64,000 nt of DNA from Tridacna crocea (Eukaryota; Mollusca; Bivalvia; Cardiida; Cardiidae): NCBI GenBank assembly GCA_943736015.1, contig OX031063.1, positions 5,189,001 to 5,253,000 of the forward strand, written 5' to 3'. Positions 1 to 12,209 of this stretch are shown in pieces; within the stretch, counting starts at the first letter, position 1, and the number at the start of each line of letters is the position of its first letter. Made by a program: the position numbers and the translations under genes. Below the pieces are notes generated by a model, which saw nothing but the letters and a program-made list of their open reading frames with translations, was not told the DNA's origin and made no database searches.

Positions 1-788
1 AAACTGACGTCACTGGAAACTGACGTCATTAAAACGTGCAGTTTGGTGCATAAATGTGCAGTCTGGTGATCGATCTACGCCGCCATTTTGGATTTTGTAT
101 TCCACGTGTAAGTGATGTCTACGGGGCACTTAAAAGGGAAACTGGATTTACGTGGTTTTTTAGAAGCTTCTTTTTGTAACACTATTACCATTTTTTTTTC
201 AACACACTGCACTTTATAAGATGGGAAAAGACGTAGAATTTATTTAAGTCTATTCGTAATGATGATGTAGTAAGAAACCAGTCTTTTCAAAGATTTCGAA
301 TAAGAAAAATGCATCTAATTCTGAAATGTAAATGAATGTATATTCGAGACCAGAAACGACGTGCAGGTTATGTGCAAAGTCTTTCCATTGGCTAGTACGC
401 TCGAATTTTTCAAAATATAACGACAAGAAATTATTGATGCATAACATCAATGGCGCCGCAAATCAGTTGTTTCTTTAAAAAGGGGGCATTTTAAATTGAT
501 CGAAGTAAATTTTTGCAGAACTCAGTGAGAGATGAGCTGAGAAGTCCTAAACAATCCTTGGAATGCAGCTTAAAACTTCAAAAAAGAACCAATAATGGTA
601 CATAAGCACTTGTCATTCAAGGAACAACACAAGAACATGGTAAACTAGGTTCCAAATTACCAAATTAATATTAAAAAACTGGATATGAATTGATCAAAGT
701 GGATAAGAAATGATCGAAGTTGGTATGAAATGACCAAAATAAAAAGAACAGGAGGGTACGAAGTGAGAGATGAGCTGAGAAGTCCTGC
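1..788. other. Gene-free stretch with CRE-like palindromes
   Basis: I see no gene here. Two TGACGTCA palindromes lie at 5-12 and 21-28. The same word recurs near 6,431, 6,824, 6,843 and 7,150-7,180 in other repeat-rich DNA, so it probably belongs to a dispersed repeat rather than to a promoter. Confidence 0.4.
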
Positions 789-1112
789 AGTCCGCGCAGG
801 TTAATCCGAGACGGCACTTTACGTCAACATTAAATTTTATCCTACATTTGACCTGCGTGAAGCAAAAAATCACACACGATCGGAAAGTGTCGTCTCGGAT
901 CAGCCTGCGCAGTCCGCGCAGGCTAATCCGAGACGGCACTTTACGACTACATAAAATTTTGTGCTACAGGAGATTTTTGCAAAACAAGATAATACATAAA
1001 AATGGAAAGTGTCGTTTTTGATTAGCCTGCGCGGACTGCACAGGCAGATCTGAGACGACACTTTACGGAACTGTCCGAATGCCCCTTTTCGCGTGTTGCA
1101 GGCCAACAATGA
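789..1112. mobile_element. GC-palindrome MITE (family B), rearranged copy
   Basis: This is a copy of a short non-autonomous element built from palindromic arms around the words CCTGCGCAGTCCGCGCAGG and GAGACGGCACTTTACG, ending in GCGTGTTGCAGGCC. The left end is truncated and one arm is repeated. Better copies are at 4,561-4,831, 9,999-10,260, 58,959-59,224 and 61,965-62,234. Confidence 0.7.
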
Positions 1113-2002
1113 CTTAATTTATCTAACACATAACGGTGATGCATGAAACTACATTTGCCAAACACGGCTCGTTTTGATTGATACTTAGTATGTATTTATT
1201 CCATTTTTGCCTCAAACTAGTCGTGGTTCTAAGAAATGATAATCATGAATCTGGCTTTTTTCGATGTTTGCGGGGATATGGGGAGTTTCTTTGGCGAATT
1301 CAGGTGTTTATTTCTTAACACATTACTTGTACTATCGGATTGAAATTCCTTCGCCAACAACATTCGAAGTGTACGAAGATAAGGCAGATTAACTTCAATG
1401 ATTTAACTGTAATGTTTCCGACAGTGGCTAAAACATGATATACACGTATCAGCAGTGGAAACAGGCGAAGCTATGAAATGATAGAGATGCAGAAAAAGAA
1501 GATGACATTGGATCCAATCATTATCGTATCTGAATCAACAACGAAATTGTGTTGAAATTTCACAGTTCAAGATGACGTTTTGAAAAGTTCCCTCTTTCTG
1601 AATCATTTTTACAAGTGTTCATAACGTTAACATATTCAGCATAAAAAAGGGGACAAAATAATATTATTTGAAGTATTTATTCCAGGACAAAACAGATTTT
1701 GCTATAATGAGTAAACATATTTACTTTTTTAAAGCATAGGATTCTCGAAAATTATATCACCTTTGACATGTTGTGTGAAAAAGAATAGAATAGTTTCAAA
1801 GCATACACTGTATCAATTCTATAGAAATGTATTTTTCAAGCCGAGCATAGGGATATTGTTTTTGGTAACATACACATACTATATACCAATCGACGTAAAA
1901 TTTTATCGAAATTAAGACAAAAACACTAAAAATTGTCCATAGCTGACAAAGCTTGGAAGGCGGCGTCTATTTTGTGCAGTAGTAGTTCTTAAAATCATTC
2001 AG

Positions 2003-2004
<2 letters not shown>
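1113..2004. other. No recognisable feature
   Basis: This is AT-rich intergenic DNA. I found no open frame with protein-like composition and no repeat shared with the rest of the window. Confidence 0.4.
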
Positions 2005-2058
<54 letters not shown>

Positions 2059-2113
2059 CGAATTTCGAATTTCAGCAACCTTGAACTTATTATTTTTACG
2101 AACGTTTACCAGT

Positions 2114-2181
<68 letters not shown>

Positions 2182-2237
2182 AGTGGTAAACGTTCGTAAA
2201 AATAATAAGTTCAAGGTTGTTGAAATTCAAAATTCGG
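2005..2237. repeat. (AT)n tracts with 60-bp inverted-repeat arms
   Basis: One (AT)n tract spans about 2,008-2,055. A second spans about 2,118-2,177 and is flanked by near-perfect inverted arms of about 60 bp (2,059-2,118 and 2,176-2,237), each containing AACCTTGAACTTATTATTTT. The structure would extrude as a long hairpin with an all-AT loop. Confidence 0.85.
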
Positions 2238-2390
2238 TAGCTTTAAACATTGAACTACCTGGTGAAATGAAGCAAAGTAATAAAATACGAAATAAGTGAA
2301 AATCGGATTTTTATATGCCCAATGGTCATGTTTCTTGAGACAGAGTCTAGAGTGGCAGTCAGATGCTCTAGATATATAGAGGATATTTTG

Positions 2391-2537
2391 TTTTTTCGGT
2401 GAAAGATCGAAATTTATTTCATCGAGTGGACACCATCGGTAATATTTTCACGAGTGGCGCAGCGGCTGCGCCACTCGTGAAAATATTACCAATGGTATTC
2501 ACGAGATAAAATAAATTTCGATCTTTCATCGAAAAAA
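2391..2537. repeat. Long palindrome, about 147 bp
   Basis: An inverted repeat with arms of about 70 bp is centred near 2,466 (GCGCAGC/GGCTGCGC). The arms share GATCGAAATTTATTTCATCG and TAATATTTTCACGAGTGGCG with few mismatches. It is probably a foldback MITE. Confidence 0.8.
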
Positions 2538-2539
2538 AA

Positions 2540-3128
2540 AAACAACAAATATTCTATTTATTTCATGTTTTTAACCCTTTCTGGGAGGAGCTTTATCAAA
2601 ATCCAGTACAGTTCTTTTCCGTTATTCCCCGTGGAGTACCCCTCCTGCATAGCATCGCATTACAATATTACGTCAAGCGCGAGAAATGTAAGGTAAATGA
2701 CGTCATATTTCCATCTGGTTGTGAGGCACGCGCAAATTAACCTAGGCAACAAGAACATGAAAATCGGTATTTTCACTGGTGGCACCAGTGTAAGATCGAA
2801 AAATATTTTCACTGCTATTTCTCGATATCCTACCGGAAAGCATGAAATAAAAACCCCTCCCCATCCCATTTTCAATGCTACACAGGTCAATTTTATGGTT
2901 AATCTTTAACATGAAAAGACACTTGTTTTACACATGTTTACTAGATTTAGTAATATTTCAATAAGTTCTATAGATGTCATTTTTTTCAAAAACGGTAAAT
3001 ATAGGTAAATCCCTGAGTGTTTCCTCCCTCCTTGGTCTAGTAGCGGAAAATGACGATTTGTTTAAGTCAAGTGACTTTCGTTGATAAAATATTAGACGGG
3101 GGAGACACGGTTCTGCTACGGGTGACTT
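2540..3128. other. No recognisable feature
   Basis: Intergenic DNA. Two opposed short open frames overlap at 2,660-2,909, but neither resembles a protein family. Confidence 0.35.
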
Positions 3129-4441
3129 AATGTTTAGCTCACCTGAGCACGAAGTGCTCAGAGTGAGCTATTGTGATAGTGCTGTTTCCGGCGTCCGGCG
3201 TCCGTCGTCCGTCGTCCGTCAACTTTTACCTTGTGTACGCTCTAGAGGCCACATTTTCATGACACTTAGTCAAAATGTCTGCCTTGATAAAATCTCGGAC
3301 GTATTCGAAATTGGGTCATGTCGGGTCAAAAACTAGGTCACTAGGTCAAATCTTAGAAAAAACCTTGTGTACGCTCTAGAGGCCACATTTTCATTCCGAT
3401 ACTCATGAAACTTCATCAGAATGTTTGCCTTGATAATATCTCGGACGAGTTCGAAAATAGGTTATGTTGCTTCAAAAACTAGGTCACCAGGTCAAATCTT
3501 AGAAAAACTTTGTGTACGCTCTAGAGGCCACATTTTCAGTCGAAAACTCTTGAAGGTTGGCCAGAATGTTTGTTTGGGGTTATCTTGGATGAGTTTCAAA
3601 ATGGGTCATGTCTAGTCAAAAACTAGGTCACCAGGTCAAATGTTAGAAAAACATTTTGTAAGCTCTAGAGGCCACATTTTCAGTCCAAATCTCTTGTAAG
3701 TTTGTCAGAATGTTTTTCTTGATGATATCTCGGACGAGTTTGAAAATGGGTCATGTTGGCTCAAAAACTAGGTTACCAGGTCAAATCTTAGAAAAACCTT
3801 GTATATGCTCTGGATGCCACATTTTCAGTCCAACACTCTTGAAAATTGGTCAGAATGTTTGCCTTGATAATATCTTGGATGAGTTTGAAAATGGATCATG
3901 TTGGGTCAAAACTAGGTCAATATGTCAAATGTTATAAAAACCTTGTGTATGTTCTGGAGGACACATTTTCAGTCTGATACTCCTGAAACTTGTTCATAAT
4001 ATTTGTCGTGGTGATACCTTGAATGAGTTTGAAAATGGGTCATGTGGAATCAAAAACTAGGTCACTGGGTCAAATATTAGAAAAACCTTGTGTACACTCT
4101 AGAGGCCACATTTTCTGCCTGATACTGTTCAAACTTGGCCAGAATGTTTGTTTTGGTGATGTCTCAAAAGAGTTTGATAATGAGTAATTGTCGGGTCCAA
4201 AACTAGGTCACTTGGTCAAATCTTAGAAAAACCTTTTGTAAGCTGTAGAGGCCACAATTTCCGTCCAATACTCATGAAACTTTGTCAGAATGTTTGTCTT
4301 ATTGATATCTCAAAAGTGTTTGATAATGGGTAATGTCTGATAAAAAAAAAAACTAGGTCACTGGGAAACTAGATTGAAAATGGTTCATGTTTGGTCGATA
4401 GACTCAGGTGAGCGATTTCGGGGCCATCATGGCCCTATTGT
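3129..4441 (+). repeat. Tandem-repeat element, about 8 x 144 bp, with inverted ends
   Basis: The element begins with AGCTCACCTGAGC and ends with CTCAGGTGAGCG followed by a short tail that reads GGCCATCATGGCCC, so the ends are inverted. Between them are about eight diverged copies of a 135-147 bp unit carrying CTCTAGAGGCCACATTTTC and AACTAGGTCACCAGGTCAAA, starting near 3,228, 3,363, 3,508, 3,652, 3,798, 3,941, 4,086 and 4,230. Short open frames in it are by-products of the repeat. I recall this architecture as common in bivalve genomes, but no family name could be verified. Confidence 0.85.
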
Positions 4442-4560
4442 TAAAGACTCTCTGCGGTTTTACCACGTTTCCGGTACACTGTACTTATAAAGACGAATTT
4501 ACGTTCTTTGCCTGGGATTACGTGGCTGAGGATCGGCAAACCATTGCCAAAGGTAACTCC

Positions 4561-4831
4561 CATATGGCTTGCAACACGTGAAAAGGGGCATTCGGACATT
4601 TGCATAAAGTGTCGTCTCGCATCAGCCTTCGCAGTCCGCTCAGGCTGACCCGAGACGGCACTTCACGACTACTGTAAATTTTGTGCTACAATAGACTTGC
4701 GAAAAGCAGAAAATTGCTTAAAAACGGAAAGTGTCGCTTCGGATAAGTCTGTGCAGACTGCGCAGGCTGATCCGAGACGATGCTTTACGCAAATGTCCGA
4801 ATGCCCTTTTTCGCTTGTTGCTGGCCATATG
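4561..4831. mobile_element. GC-palindrome MITE (family B)
   Basis: This is a full-length copy with inverted ends CATATGGC-TTGCAACACG and CGCTTGTTGC-TGGCCATATG. Each half contains its own palindrome (GTGTCGTCTC...GAGACGGCAC), giving a double-hairpin layout. It has no coding capacity. Confidence 0.8.
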
Positions 4832-5600
4832 ATCGTCGCCTACTAGCTTGAATCTGTCCGAGGAATATTTGATGAATGAAAGAATGAATGAATGAATTAT
4901 TAGTTTCAGATTTGAACATCGTCGAGTGTTTTAACTGCTGTTGCTGTGTGATCAAAGACAACGAACACTGTGATACGTGTAACATTATCTTAGAGAACGT
5001 AGCTGATCCCTGCCATCGAAACCGAAAAGTTACCCCAAAGAAATTGAAAAAATAAGCTGAAGAACAGCTCAGGGAAGCTGCATGATTTTAATGAAAAATA
5101 ACATAGAGTGTCTTACCAAACGTACCTATAGTAGTGTAATTCTTACTCACTATTCTCAATGTTAATGATCAATTTATTACTAATATGCCCTTTACGCTGT
5201 ACCAACAATTTCGACTTGTCCGAAATAAAAGCATTTGCAGACAACAAAACAAGAAAAAAATAAGAGACTCGAAAGTTAACAGCTGTCTTTGTAAAGGTAG
5301 ACAACAGTTTTGTTGGAAAGAGTGAAAATACTGATTACCTGCATTTTCTCCTTTCACCACATTGTTTTCCAAAGCCATCTCTATCTCTATATGGGCCATC
5401 TTTATCTCTATCAGGGTCATTTAAAAGTGAGATTGTGAAGGGAGTGGTTGATTAATAGAGAATGAAAACATGAAAGAAATTGCAAGTTAGGATCGGAAAA
5501 TAAAGTTAATACATTGTATATGCGTTTTTTTATTCGTTGTTAACATTATCATTTCAATCTGTGTTTTTCTGTTCGTTTAACACATAAGAGTCTTACCAGA
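4832..5600. repeat. Gene-free stretch with a decayed palindromic MITE
   Basis: Positions about 5,190-5,445 hold a degraded copy of the TTAA/palindrome MITE family (AAAGCATTTGCAGAC, GATTACCTGCATTTTCTCC). Nothing else was recognised. Confidence 0.5.
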
Positions 5601-5729
5601 GTTCGTATTCACCAGCAATACTTAACTCTTTCGGCGCCAAATAGATGAACTCGAGTTCTTTCGACGGCTCTAAATACAATCCATTGAAACTTACAAAGAT
5701 TTTGACTGTATAGGTTTGACTACACAAGC

Positions 5730-5976
5730 GGAAGGTATAGATCAAAGATTAGACTGCACGTTCTGTGCAGTCTAATCTGGATCTATACCGTCCGCAAAAG
5801 TCAATGTTTTCGCTTATGGCGCCGAATGGAATAAATAGATTCTTAGTCTTATTCTCCAGAACTTTACTAAATTTTAACATAACAAAACTGCTGATTGACC
5901 ATTTGGTTTAGCCAATCAGAAGTGGTGCTACTTTGAAATCTAAATATCCCAATTAAAGACTAAGAATGTTCCTAAG
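5730..5976. repeat. Two adjacent palindromic elements
   Basis: 5,730-5,810 is a short palindrome centred on AGACTGCACGTTCTGTGCAG, of a family also found near 35,268, 38,884 and 50,287. 5,836-5,976 is a diverged copy of the foldback family with the core GGTTTAGCCAATCAGAAG. Confidence 0.6.
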
Positions 5977-6571
5977 TATGCTAAGTGAATACAGTCCCAG
6001 AAGGATTCCTGTATATTTTCAAACCCAAGGTTCCTCACAACGTGACACGTTTTTCGGATCTGCGCTTTAAGCAGGGATTGATGTTCTGGCTGTGAAAAAA
6101 AAACTATGCACCAGAAATAAATAAAGAAGAACAGGAAAGTGAAAATCATACGGTTTATTAACATCAAAAGAGATAAACTCGCTGTTTCTTCCCTTCTACA
6201 CGATAGATTTAAACTGCATATAAACAATATTATTCAACAGTTGTTAGACTCTAAAAGATGTGTTTTTTTTTGTTGTTTATATGTAAGTGTACATTGAAAT
6301 TTTACTCCTCTAGATCGAGATGGGATATGTATTTATTTATTGTAAATCTAACATATTAACTTTTTGGTGTATAATATCAGACTATATTATATTTCGTGCG
6401 TCTATTTTTAGAAATGTTATGGGTAAAGAAATGACGTCGCTTAAGCTGGAGGGAATTATTTCCCCGTCACAGAGAATATTTTCCTCTTGCCGAAAATCTG
6501 GTCAATTGATTTGTGATCACTAGTTTTAAAAGTAGCATTCGTTGACGAAATAATCAGAGGAAATATAATTA
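5977..6571. other. No recognisable feature
   Basis: I see no gene or shared repeat in this stretch. Confidence 0.35.
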
Positions 6572-6724
6572 AGAAATAATCTTCTTTCTATCGTGGTAGA
6601 TCTATTTCGTTCAATAAACCACAGTTGTGAGTTATGAGGCACAATAAATAATCCACCAGGGCGCCTCATAACTCACAATGTGGTTTATTGAACGATATAC
6701 CACGATAGAAAGAAGATTATTTCG
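6572..6724. repeat. Inverted repeat, arms about 65 bp
   Basis: The arms carry CTTCTTTCTATCGTGGTA and its complement TACCACGATAGAAAGAAG, plus AATAAACCAC.GTTGTGAG and its complement. The spacer of about 20 nt is AT-rich. It is a foldback-type repeat. Confidence 0.75.
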
Positions 6725-6759
6725 ATTCTAACATGGCCAATTCTTAATGAAAGGAAAAC

Positions 6760-8097
6760 AAGTTCAAACTAAGAGTAAAAACGCGGATGAAGATTATGTT
6801 ACATTGAATAACTCACTCATTGAATGACGTCACTCGATATAGAATGACGTCACCCTACATGGATTGTCGCAGTTTTTACCACGTTTTCCTTGCACTGTGT
6901 TTATAGAGACAAAGTCGCGGGTCATGTTAGAATATATAATTGATTTCATCAGCTTGTGGTTAATATGGGGAAATATTTGCCTCAAAAGGGAAAGGTCCAC
7001 GAAAATAACTCGTGCCTTACGGCACTCGTTATTTTCACATATCTTTCCCTTTTTCGGCATATTATTTATCACATAACCTCCGTTGTTTTCAGTGTAATAT
7101 ACCCATTACGAATTTTCTTATCATGCACGTGTTTGATATCACTTATGAGTGACGTCATTTTTGACGTCATTTTTGACGTGTTTCATACAAGTGAATGGGT
7201 CTTATGGATAGTACTGCGGGTGCATTTATGAATGTTTTTGAATCATCTGATCTATGTTTGTGAAATATCGTTATGTGATAAAAAGAATCTGATATTCGTG
7301 GACTTTTGAGCTAAACTTTTATCAAACTCGTCAAGGAAAATGTTATAAAGCTCGCCAAAGGCTCGCTTAATAACATTTCCCTAGACTCGTTTAATAAAAT
7401 CTTATCTCAAAAGCCCACTCATGTCAGATCCTATATATCTCACACTGATCATAATGATTCACTTAAGAAAAATATTTATCACATAACTCCCCTTGCTTTT
7501 AATGTAAGACATCCATTACAAGTTTTCTTGTCTACGTGTGTGGTAAGAAAATGATGCCGTATTTCGTCAACGCGCTGTTATGATATGCGTCATTTCCAAA
7601 GCACGTTACAGAGAGTAAATTGATCTCGGAGATATTTTAATCTGAGACAAATCTTACTGTGTGAACATTCCTAATACTGTACATGTATTACAAGATTTTC
7701 TGGAGTTGCATGAAACTCTATTAGGTTTAAAGCAATGCTCTATTTCCCGAGATTAGTATTAGTGTATTATCCAATCACAATTTAGGATTTCCTGGAAGGT
7801 GAGTTACCTGTAAAGTAGTTGACGCTGTTAATTGACCTTTCTGTAAACGCGAGTTTGGGACGCCCCTCCCCCTCCCCCTTAGTAACGCGGTATTTCGGTC
7901 GTCAAGCCTGTCAAGCTAATCAGAAATGTGTCATACTTTTTTGTTTACATGACGCCCATTGCTGCGTTTTCATTGGCCGATAAGACGTTTGAACACCTAC
8001 CGTATCAATCAAAATCGACAGATAGGTCAACTGTATGCAGACTGAGTAAGCCACTTCCCGATACACAAAAATGGCAGACAATGTATTTCCCACGCGC
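6760..8097. repeat. Intergenic DNA with dispersed repeat fragments
   Basis: 7,000-7,045 contains the palindrome AATAACTCGTGCC/GGCACTCGTTATT. 7,262-7,440 is a copy of a sequence that recurs at 9,085-9,262 (AAGCTCGCCAAAGGCTCGC, AGACTCGTTTAATAAAAT). The rest shows nothing I can name. Confidence 0.5.
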
Positions 8098-8300
8098 TGG
8101 GTCCGTATTCACCGACCATTCGTAAGAATGTTTTTTGTCTTTATTTTCCGAGCTTTGCCAAATTCCAAAGTAACACAGCTTTTGATCGGCTAAACCATTT
8201 GGTGCAGCCAATTAAACGGAGTGTTACTGTCGAATTTGGAAAAAAAAGATGGAGAATTAGACTGAACATTTTCTTAAGAATGGTTGGTGAATATGAACCA
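8098..8300. mobile_element. Foldback MITE (family C), diverged
   Basis: The ends read CCGTATTCACCGACCATTC and GAATGGTTGGTGAATA, and the centre is the GGCTAAACC word of the family. The copy is more diverged than those at 10,855, 11,201 and 35,668. Confidence 0.65.
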
Positions 8301-8617
8301 TGATGTTCCAACATCTTCGCACCAGGAATGGTCTGCCAAAGCTTTTCAACGCAATAGCAATAAATTATCATGCATAATGCCATGATCACTTTATCTTGCT
8401 CTGTAAGCAACATTTTGACACTAGATCTACACATTAGCATAATTCTGGAGGGGAAACCCGACAGGTAAGAAGACTATTGTAAGATTTGCTTTTGTGTGTG
8501 TGCAGAAGTGTTTTGTGATACTCTGAGATTAATTTCATGAGTTAAATCTTACTGTGTGTGCCGGTAAAGAAATGACCCCGTGTCATTTAGTAGGGGAAGG
8601 TCTGCATTACACCGGCC

Positions 8618-8837
8618 TTAACTCATTACCAAACGACAAGATTTTAGACTGGTCTATATTGAAAGCATCTGCAGAAAACAAAATAAAATTGACTGAAAAT
8701 TTGAAATTTGTTTTGTGAAGGGTAGATAACATTGTCGGAAAAGAAGAAAATGCTGGTTACCAGCATTTTCTTCTTTTCCCACAATGTTTTTAAAGGCTTC
8801 TTTCTCAGGGTCGTCAAAAGTAGGGGTTGTGAGTTAA
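8618..8837. mobile_element. TTAA-flanked palindrome-core MITE (family A), copy 1
   Basis: TTAA lies at both edges (8,618-8,621 and 8,834-8,837). The core is the palindrome GCTGGTTACCAGC set between GAGAAAATGC-like arms. It has no coding capacity. Confidence 0.7.
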
Positions 8838-9503
8838 TAGGTAACACATTGTCGACCAAAATTCCTGTTTGAAATTGATTGTCAAAACTGATGGTCGTGA
8901 CAAAGATGCACATTTTGATATCTTCAGATGTGAAACAAAACCGTTATATGCAAATGTCTTCAGAACTCTTTTTGTCCGTGATGGACAAACCTGTCAGACA
9001 CTGATAGGCTCTGTGTAAATTTCAATACACATAGACACAAAGGCATATGCTTTAACACGTCATGAAGTATAATTCTTGAGATACAGTTATGTGATAAAAA
9101 GAATAAAAAGAATCGGACATTTTTTTGGCATTTGAGAAAAAAGTACTTTAAGCTCGTCCACAAAAGATATTATCAAGCTCGCCAAAAGCCCGCTTAATAA
9201 CTTTTTTGTAGACTCGTTCAATAAAATTTTATTTCAAACACTAACTTATGCCAGACCTTCTATATCTTCAGTAATAGTGGAACTCAATCGAGTTAACTTG
9301 TGTGTAGTGTTTTATATGACTTAACTAATGTTTGCAGAAAAGTGAATGTCTTTATACACCACTCTTTTGTAAGCAAAATATGCATTCGCTCAATAATGTG
9401 TATTTTAAGATAGAATAAAAAAAAAAAACGGATTTTGACTCTATCCTGTATATTTTTTACTTGCATTGTGTTGACCCAAGGTTCGTTTCACCGACCATCC
9501 TTA

Positions 9504-10670
9504 AGGTCCTTTCACAATTGGTGCACGAGCAGAAGCAACATATTATTCTTGCCACCGATTTGGATCGTTAACTGTTGCCGAAACAATCGCATATGAAAAA
9601 ATACCCGTACGAAATTCGTACGATCTAAAGCGACCGTTGTGCAATGCAAACGGATTTAATCTTGCGATATATTTTGCGTCTATATACGATTGCTGTACAA
9701 TGAAAGCAAGTGTTGAAAGATAATGTGATAGGATCGCGCAATTGATCAGGTGGATCGGACGATTGAACGTGCGTCAATGTGAGTGGACGTGGAACGCTCG
9801 TGCGATCATGCGTTCAATGGTATGAATGCTCGTGCAAGTCAGAGGGGTATATATACCGCCCGTTTCCGACGCTCTTCAGTTGACATAGTTGAATGCGAGA
9901 GAAGATGCAGCAAACCCAGCAGACGGCGAGGAGGTATTGGTACAGTAGCATACATGTCAATTGTGGTCTGAAACAGAAATGCTGATAGAGGGTATATATG
10001 GCCTGCAACACGTGAAAAGGGACATTCGGACATCTGCGTAAAGTGTCGTCTCGGATCAGCCTGCGCAGTCCGCGCAGGCTAATCCGAGACGGCACTTTCC
10101 GTTTTAATGCCATTTTCTGTTTTGCGCATGTCTACTGTGGCACAAAATCTACTGTAGTCGTAAAGTGCCGTCTCGGATTAGCCTGCGCGGACTGCGCAGG
10201 CTGATCCGAGACGACACTTTACGCAGATGTCCGAATGTCCCTTTTCGCGTGTTGCACACCAATTATATTAGTAGCAAAGCATGGCAAAATGAAGCTGATA
10301 AATCGTGCAATGATAGTAAAACATTACAAGATTGCATGAGACACGTTGAGCAACAGTCTCAAGGTTCGCAAAACACACGTATAGACTGCTGCGATTCATC
10401 TTACGACCTTTAGAAATCGTGCATCACTCTTGCGATCACAAAAAACGCTGCAGGACGTTCTGACTAATGTTCATGCGTTGCATTGCGATCGCATTCGGTC
10501 GCGTCTGAATAGTGTGCATGTCCACTATTTCGAAAAGACTTGATGCGACCACTAAAACGTATGCAACGAATGCGAGACACCGTGCAATGTATGTGAAAGC
10601 TCGTGCGAGGCAAAAAAATTCCGATCGCAAAGTGTTGTAAAGTGCTCGTGCGCCAATTGTGAAAGGGGCT
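9504..10670. mobile_element. PIF/Harbinger-like MITE with a nested family-B MITE
   Basis: Inverted ends AG..CCTTTCACAATTGG.GCACGAG (9,504-9,529) and the complement ending at 10,670 are flanked by the 3-bp direct repeat TTA (9,501-9,503 and 10,671-10,673). The interior is rich in short words such as CGATC and TGCGATCGCA. A family-B MITE at 9,999-10,260 sits inside it. TTA duplications are typical of PIF/Harbinger elements; no transposase is present. Confidence 0.65.
9999..10260. mobile_element. GC-palindrome MITE (family B), nested
   Basis: This is a well-preserved copy: GCCTGCAACACGTGAAAAGG at the left, CCTTTTCGCGTGTTGCA at the right, and two internal palindromes around GCCTGCGCAGTCCGCGCAGG. 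Its position inside 9,504-10,670 makes it younger than that element. Confidence 0.85.
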
Positions 10671-10709
10671 TTAAACACATTCTTAGCCTCACTCTCACGA
10701 AATATCTAA

Positions 10710-10848
10710 ATTTGGAATTATTACAGCATAACTTTGATAGTTTATCCAATCAGAAATTGTGTTTCTTTTTTAATCTAGATTAAGAAAGAAATACACTTTC
10801 TGATTGGCTAAACCATCAAAGTTATGCTATAATAATTTCAAAATCAAG
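10710..10848. repeat. Palindrome with AATCAGAAA arms
   Basis: The arms share ATTATAGCATAACTTTGAT, TTTCTGATTGG and their complements around an AATCTAGATT centre. It is related to, but distinct from, the family-C foldbacks that follow. Confidence 0.7.
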
Positions 10849-10854
10849 AAAGGC

Positions 10855-11056
10855 CTGGGCCCGTATTCACCAACCATTCTTGAGAATATTCTTAGTCTTA
10901 CTCTCCAAGGTTTTCAAAATTTGTAAGTAACACAACTTCTGATTGGCTAAACCATTTGGTTTAGCCAATCAGAAGCTGTGTTACTTACAAATGTAGAAAA
11001 TTCTGGAGAGTAAGACAAAGAACGTTCTTTAGAATGGTTGGTGAATACAGGCCCTG
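10855..11056. mobile_element. Foldback MITE (family C), near-perfect
   Basis: This element of about 200 bp is almost wholly palindromic. The ends are GGGCCCGTATTCACCAACC and GGTTGGTGAATACAGGCCC. The centre is CTAAACCATTTGGTTTAG, flanked by CCAATCAGAAG on both arms. Confidence 0.85.
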
Positions 11057-11200
11057 GACTCAGCATAACTTAATATGAACCATGCTCTGGCAAAAGAGAG
11101 CTTAATGCATTTCCGTGATCCTTGGTACCTGGCAAGCCATGACATACTCTTGGATCCGTAGTATCTATTTTTTAAACAGCCAAATTAATCATATGATACC

Positions 11201-11370
11201 CTGGGCCCGTATTCACCAACCATTCTTGAGAATATTGTTAGTCTTATTCTCCAAGGTTTTCTACATTTATAAGTAAGCCAATCAGAAGTTGTGTTACTTA
11301 CAAATTTAGAAAATTCTGGAGAATACGACAAAGAACGTTCTTAAAAATGCTTGGTGAATACGGACCCTGG
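11201..11370. mobile_element. Foldback MITE (family C), centre deleted
   Basis: It has the same ends as the copy at 10,855 (GGGCCCGTATTCACCAACC), but about 30 bp of one central arm are missing, which breaks the symmetry around AAGTAAGCCAATCAGAAG. Confidence 0.8.
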
Positions 11371-11394
11371 TCCTTGGATATACAGGAAATTGAC

Positions 11395-12209
11395 CTGCAG
11401 CGGAAAGTTTCGGCATAGGTCACCCTGTTCGGACTGCCCAGGCTAACCTGGGCCGATACTTTTTGCAGATGCATTAAGTCCCTTTTTCACGGAGCACGTC
11501 TCATATGTAAGTTTACCTTGTAAGGAAGTATTAAAATCAACAATTTGTGTACTTATCATTAAGGCTTCTTTAGGGGTATTACCCGAACAAATTGACATGA
11601 AATAAATGACTTCTATTATCATATTATACATGCTTGAATTACTGTCTAAACTTAGCTTCGGCTGTTGTCGTCTGAATACGGAACTATTTGCACGATTTTT
11701 AAGTCTTCTGCGGCTAACAGATTTAGAGTGTCTTCAAAGAATACTTAAAATACTTGAAATGAACATTGTTTTGTTGATTTAAATTGGTAATACGTGGCGG
11801 GTAACTTAAATATAAGATGCACTTTCTGTGCAGCCTGATCTTGATCTATGCAATCCACAAACGCTTCTTATTTTGACTAAGGCGCAGTAAGGGCCAAACC
11901 CGACATTTACAATGAACAGATTTTCCGTACAGTCCGATTATACCCGATGATATAAATATTCACTATTTAATTATTCTTTCCATAAAGGTCAATTTCAGGT
12001 CAATTTATTGAGAAATATCTCAGAAGAAAATACCAGAAGCAAGAATTTTTTTTTTTTAAAAATAGACGGCGTAAATTTGCTTTCAATAAGGCAGAGGCCC
12101 TTAAAATAAATATGTCTAAACTTTTGACCAATCACAAATTTCTATTTATTCATTTGTTATCAGTATCACAAAGTAGGTCAAAAGCCAGCACATTCATCTT
12201 CGCCGAAAG
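11395..12209. other. Repeat fragments, no gene
   Basis: 11,395-11,500 is a decayed family-B fragment (CTGTTCGGACTGCCCAGGC). About 11,805-11,865 is a fragment of the short GATC palindrome family. The remainder shows nothing. Confidence 0.4.

Noticed and set aside
3130-3937. Three short ORFs suggesting a repeated small protein
   Set aside because: They follow the 144-bp tandem unit and change frame between units.
9981-10260. Bacterial-type terminators or riboswitch from the GC palindromes
   Set aside because: The same structure recurs at many sites with defined ends; it is a MITE family.
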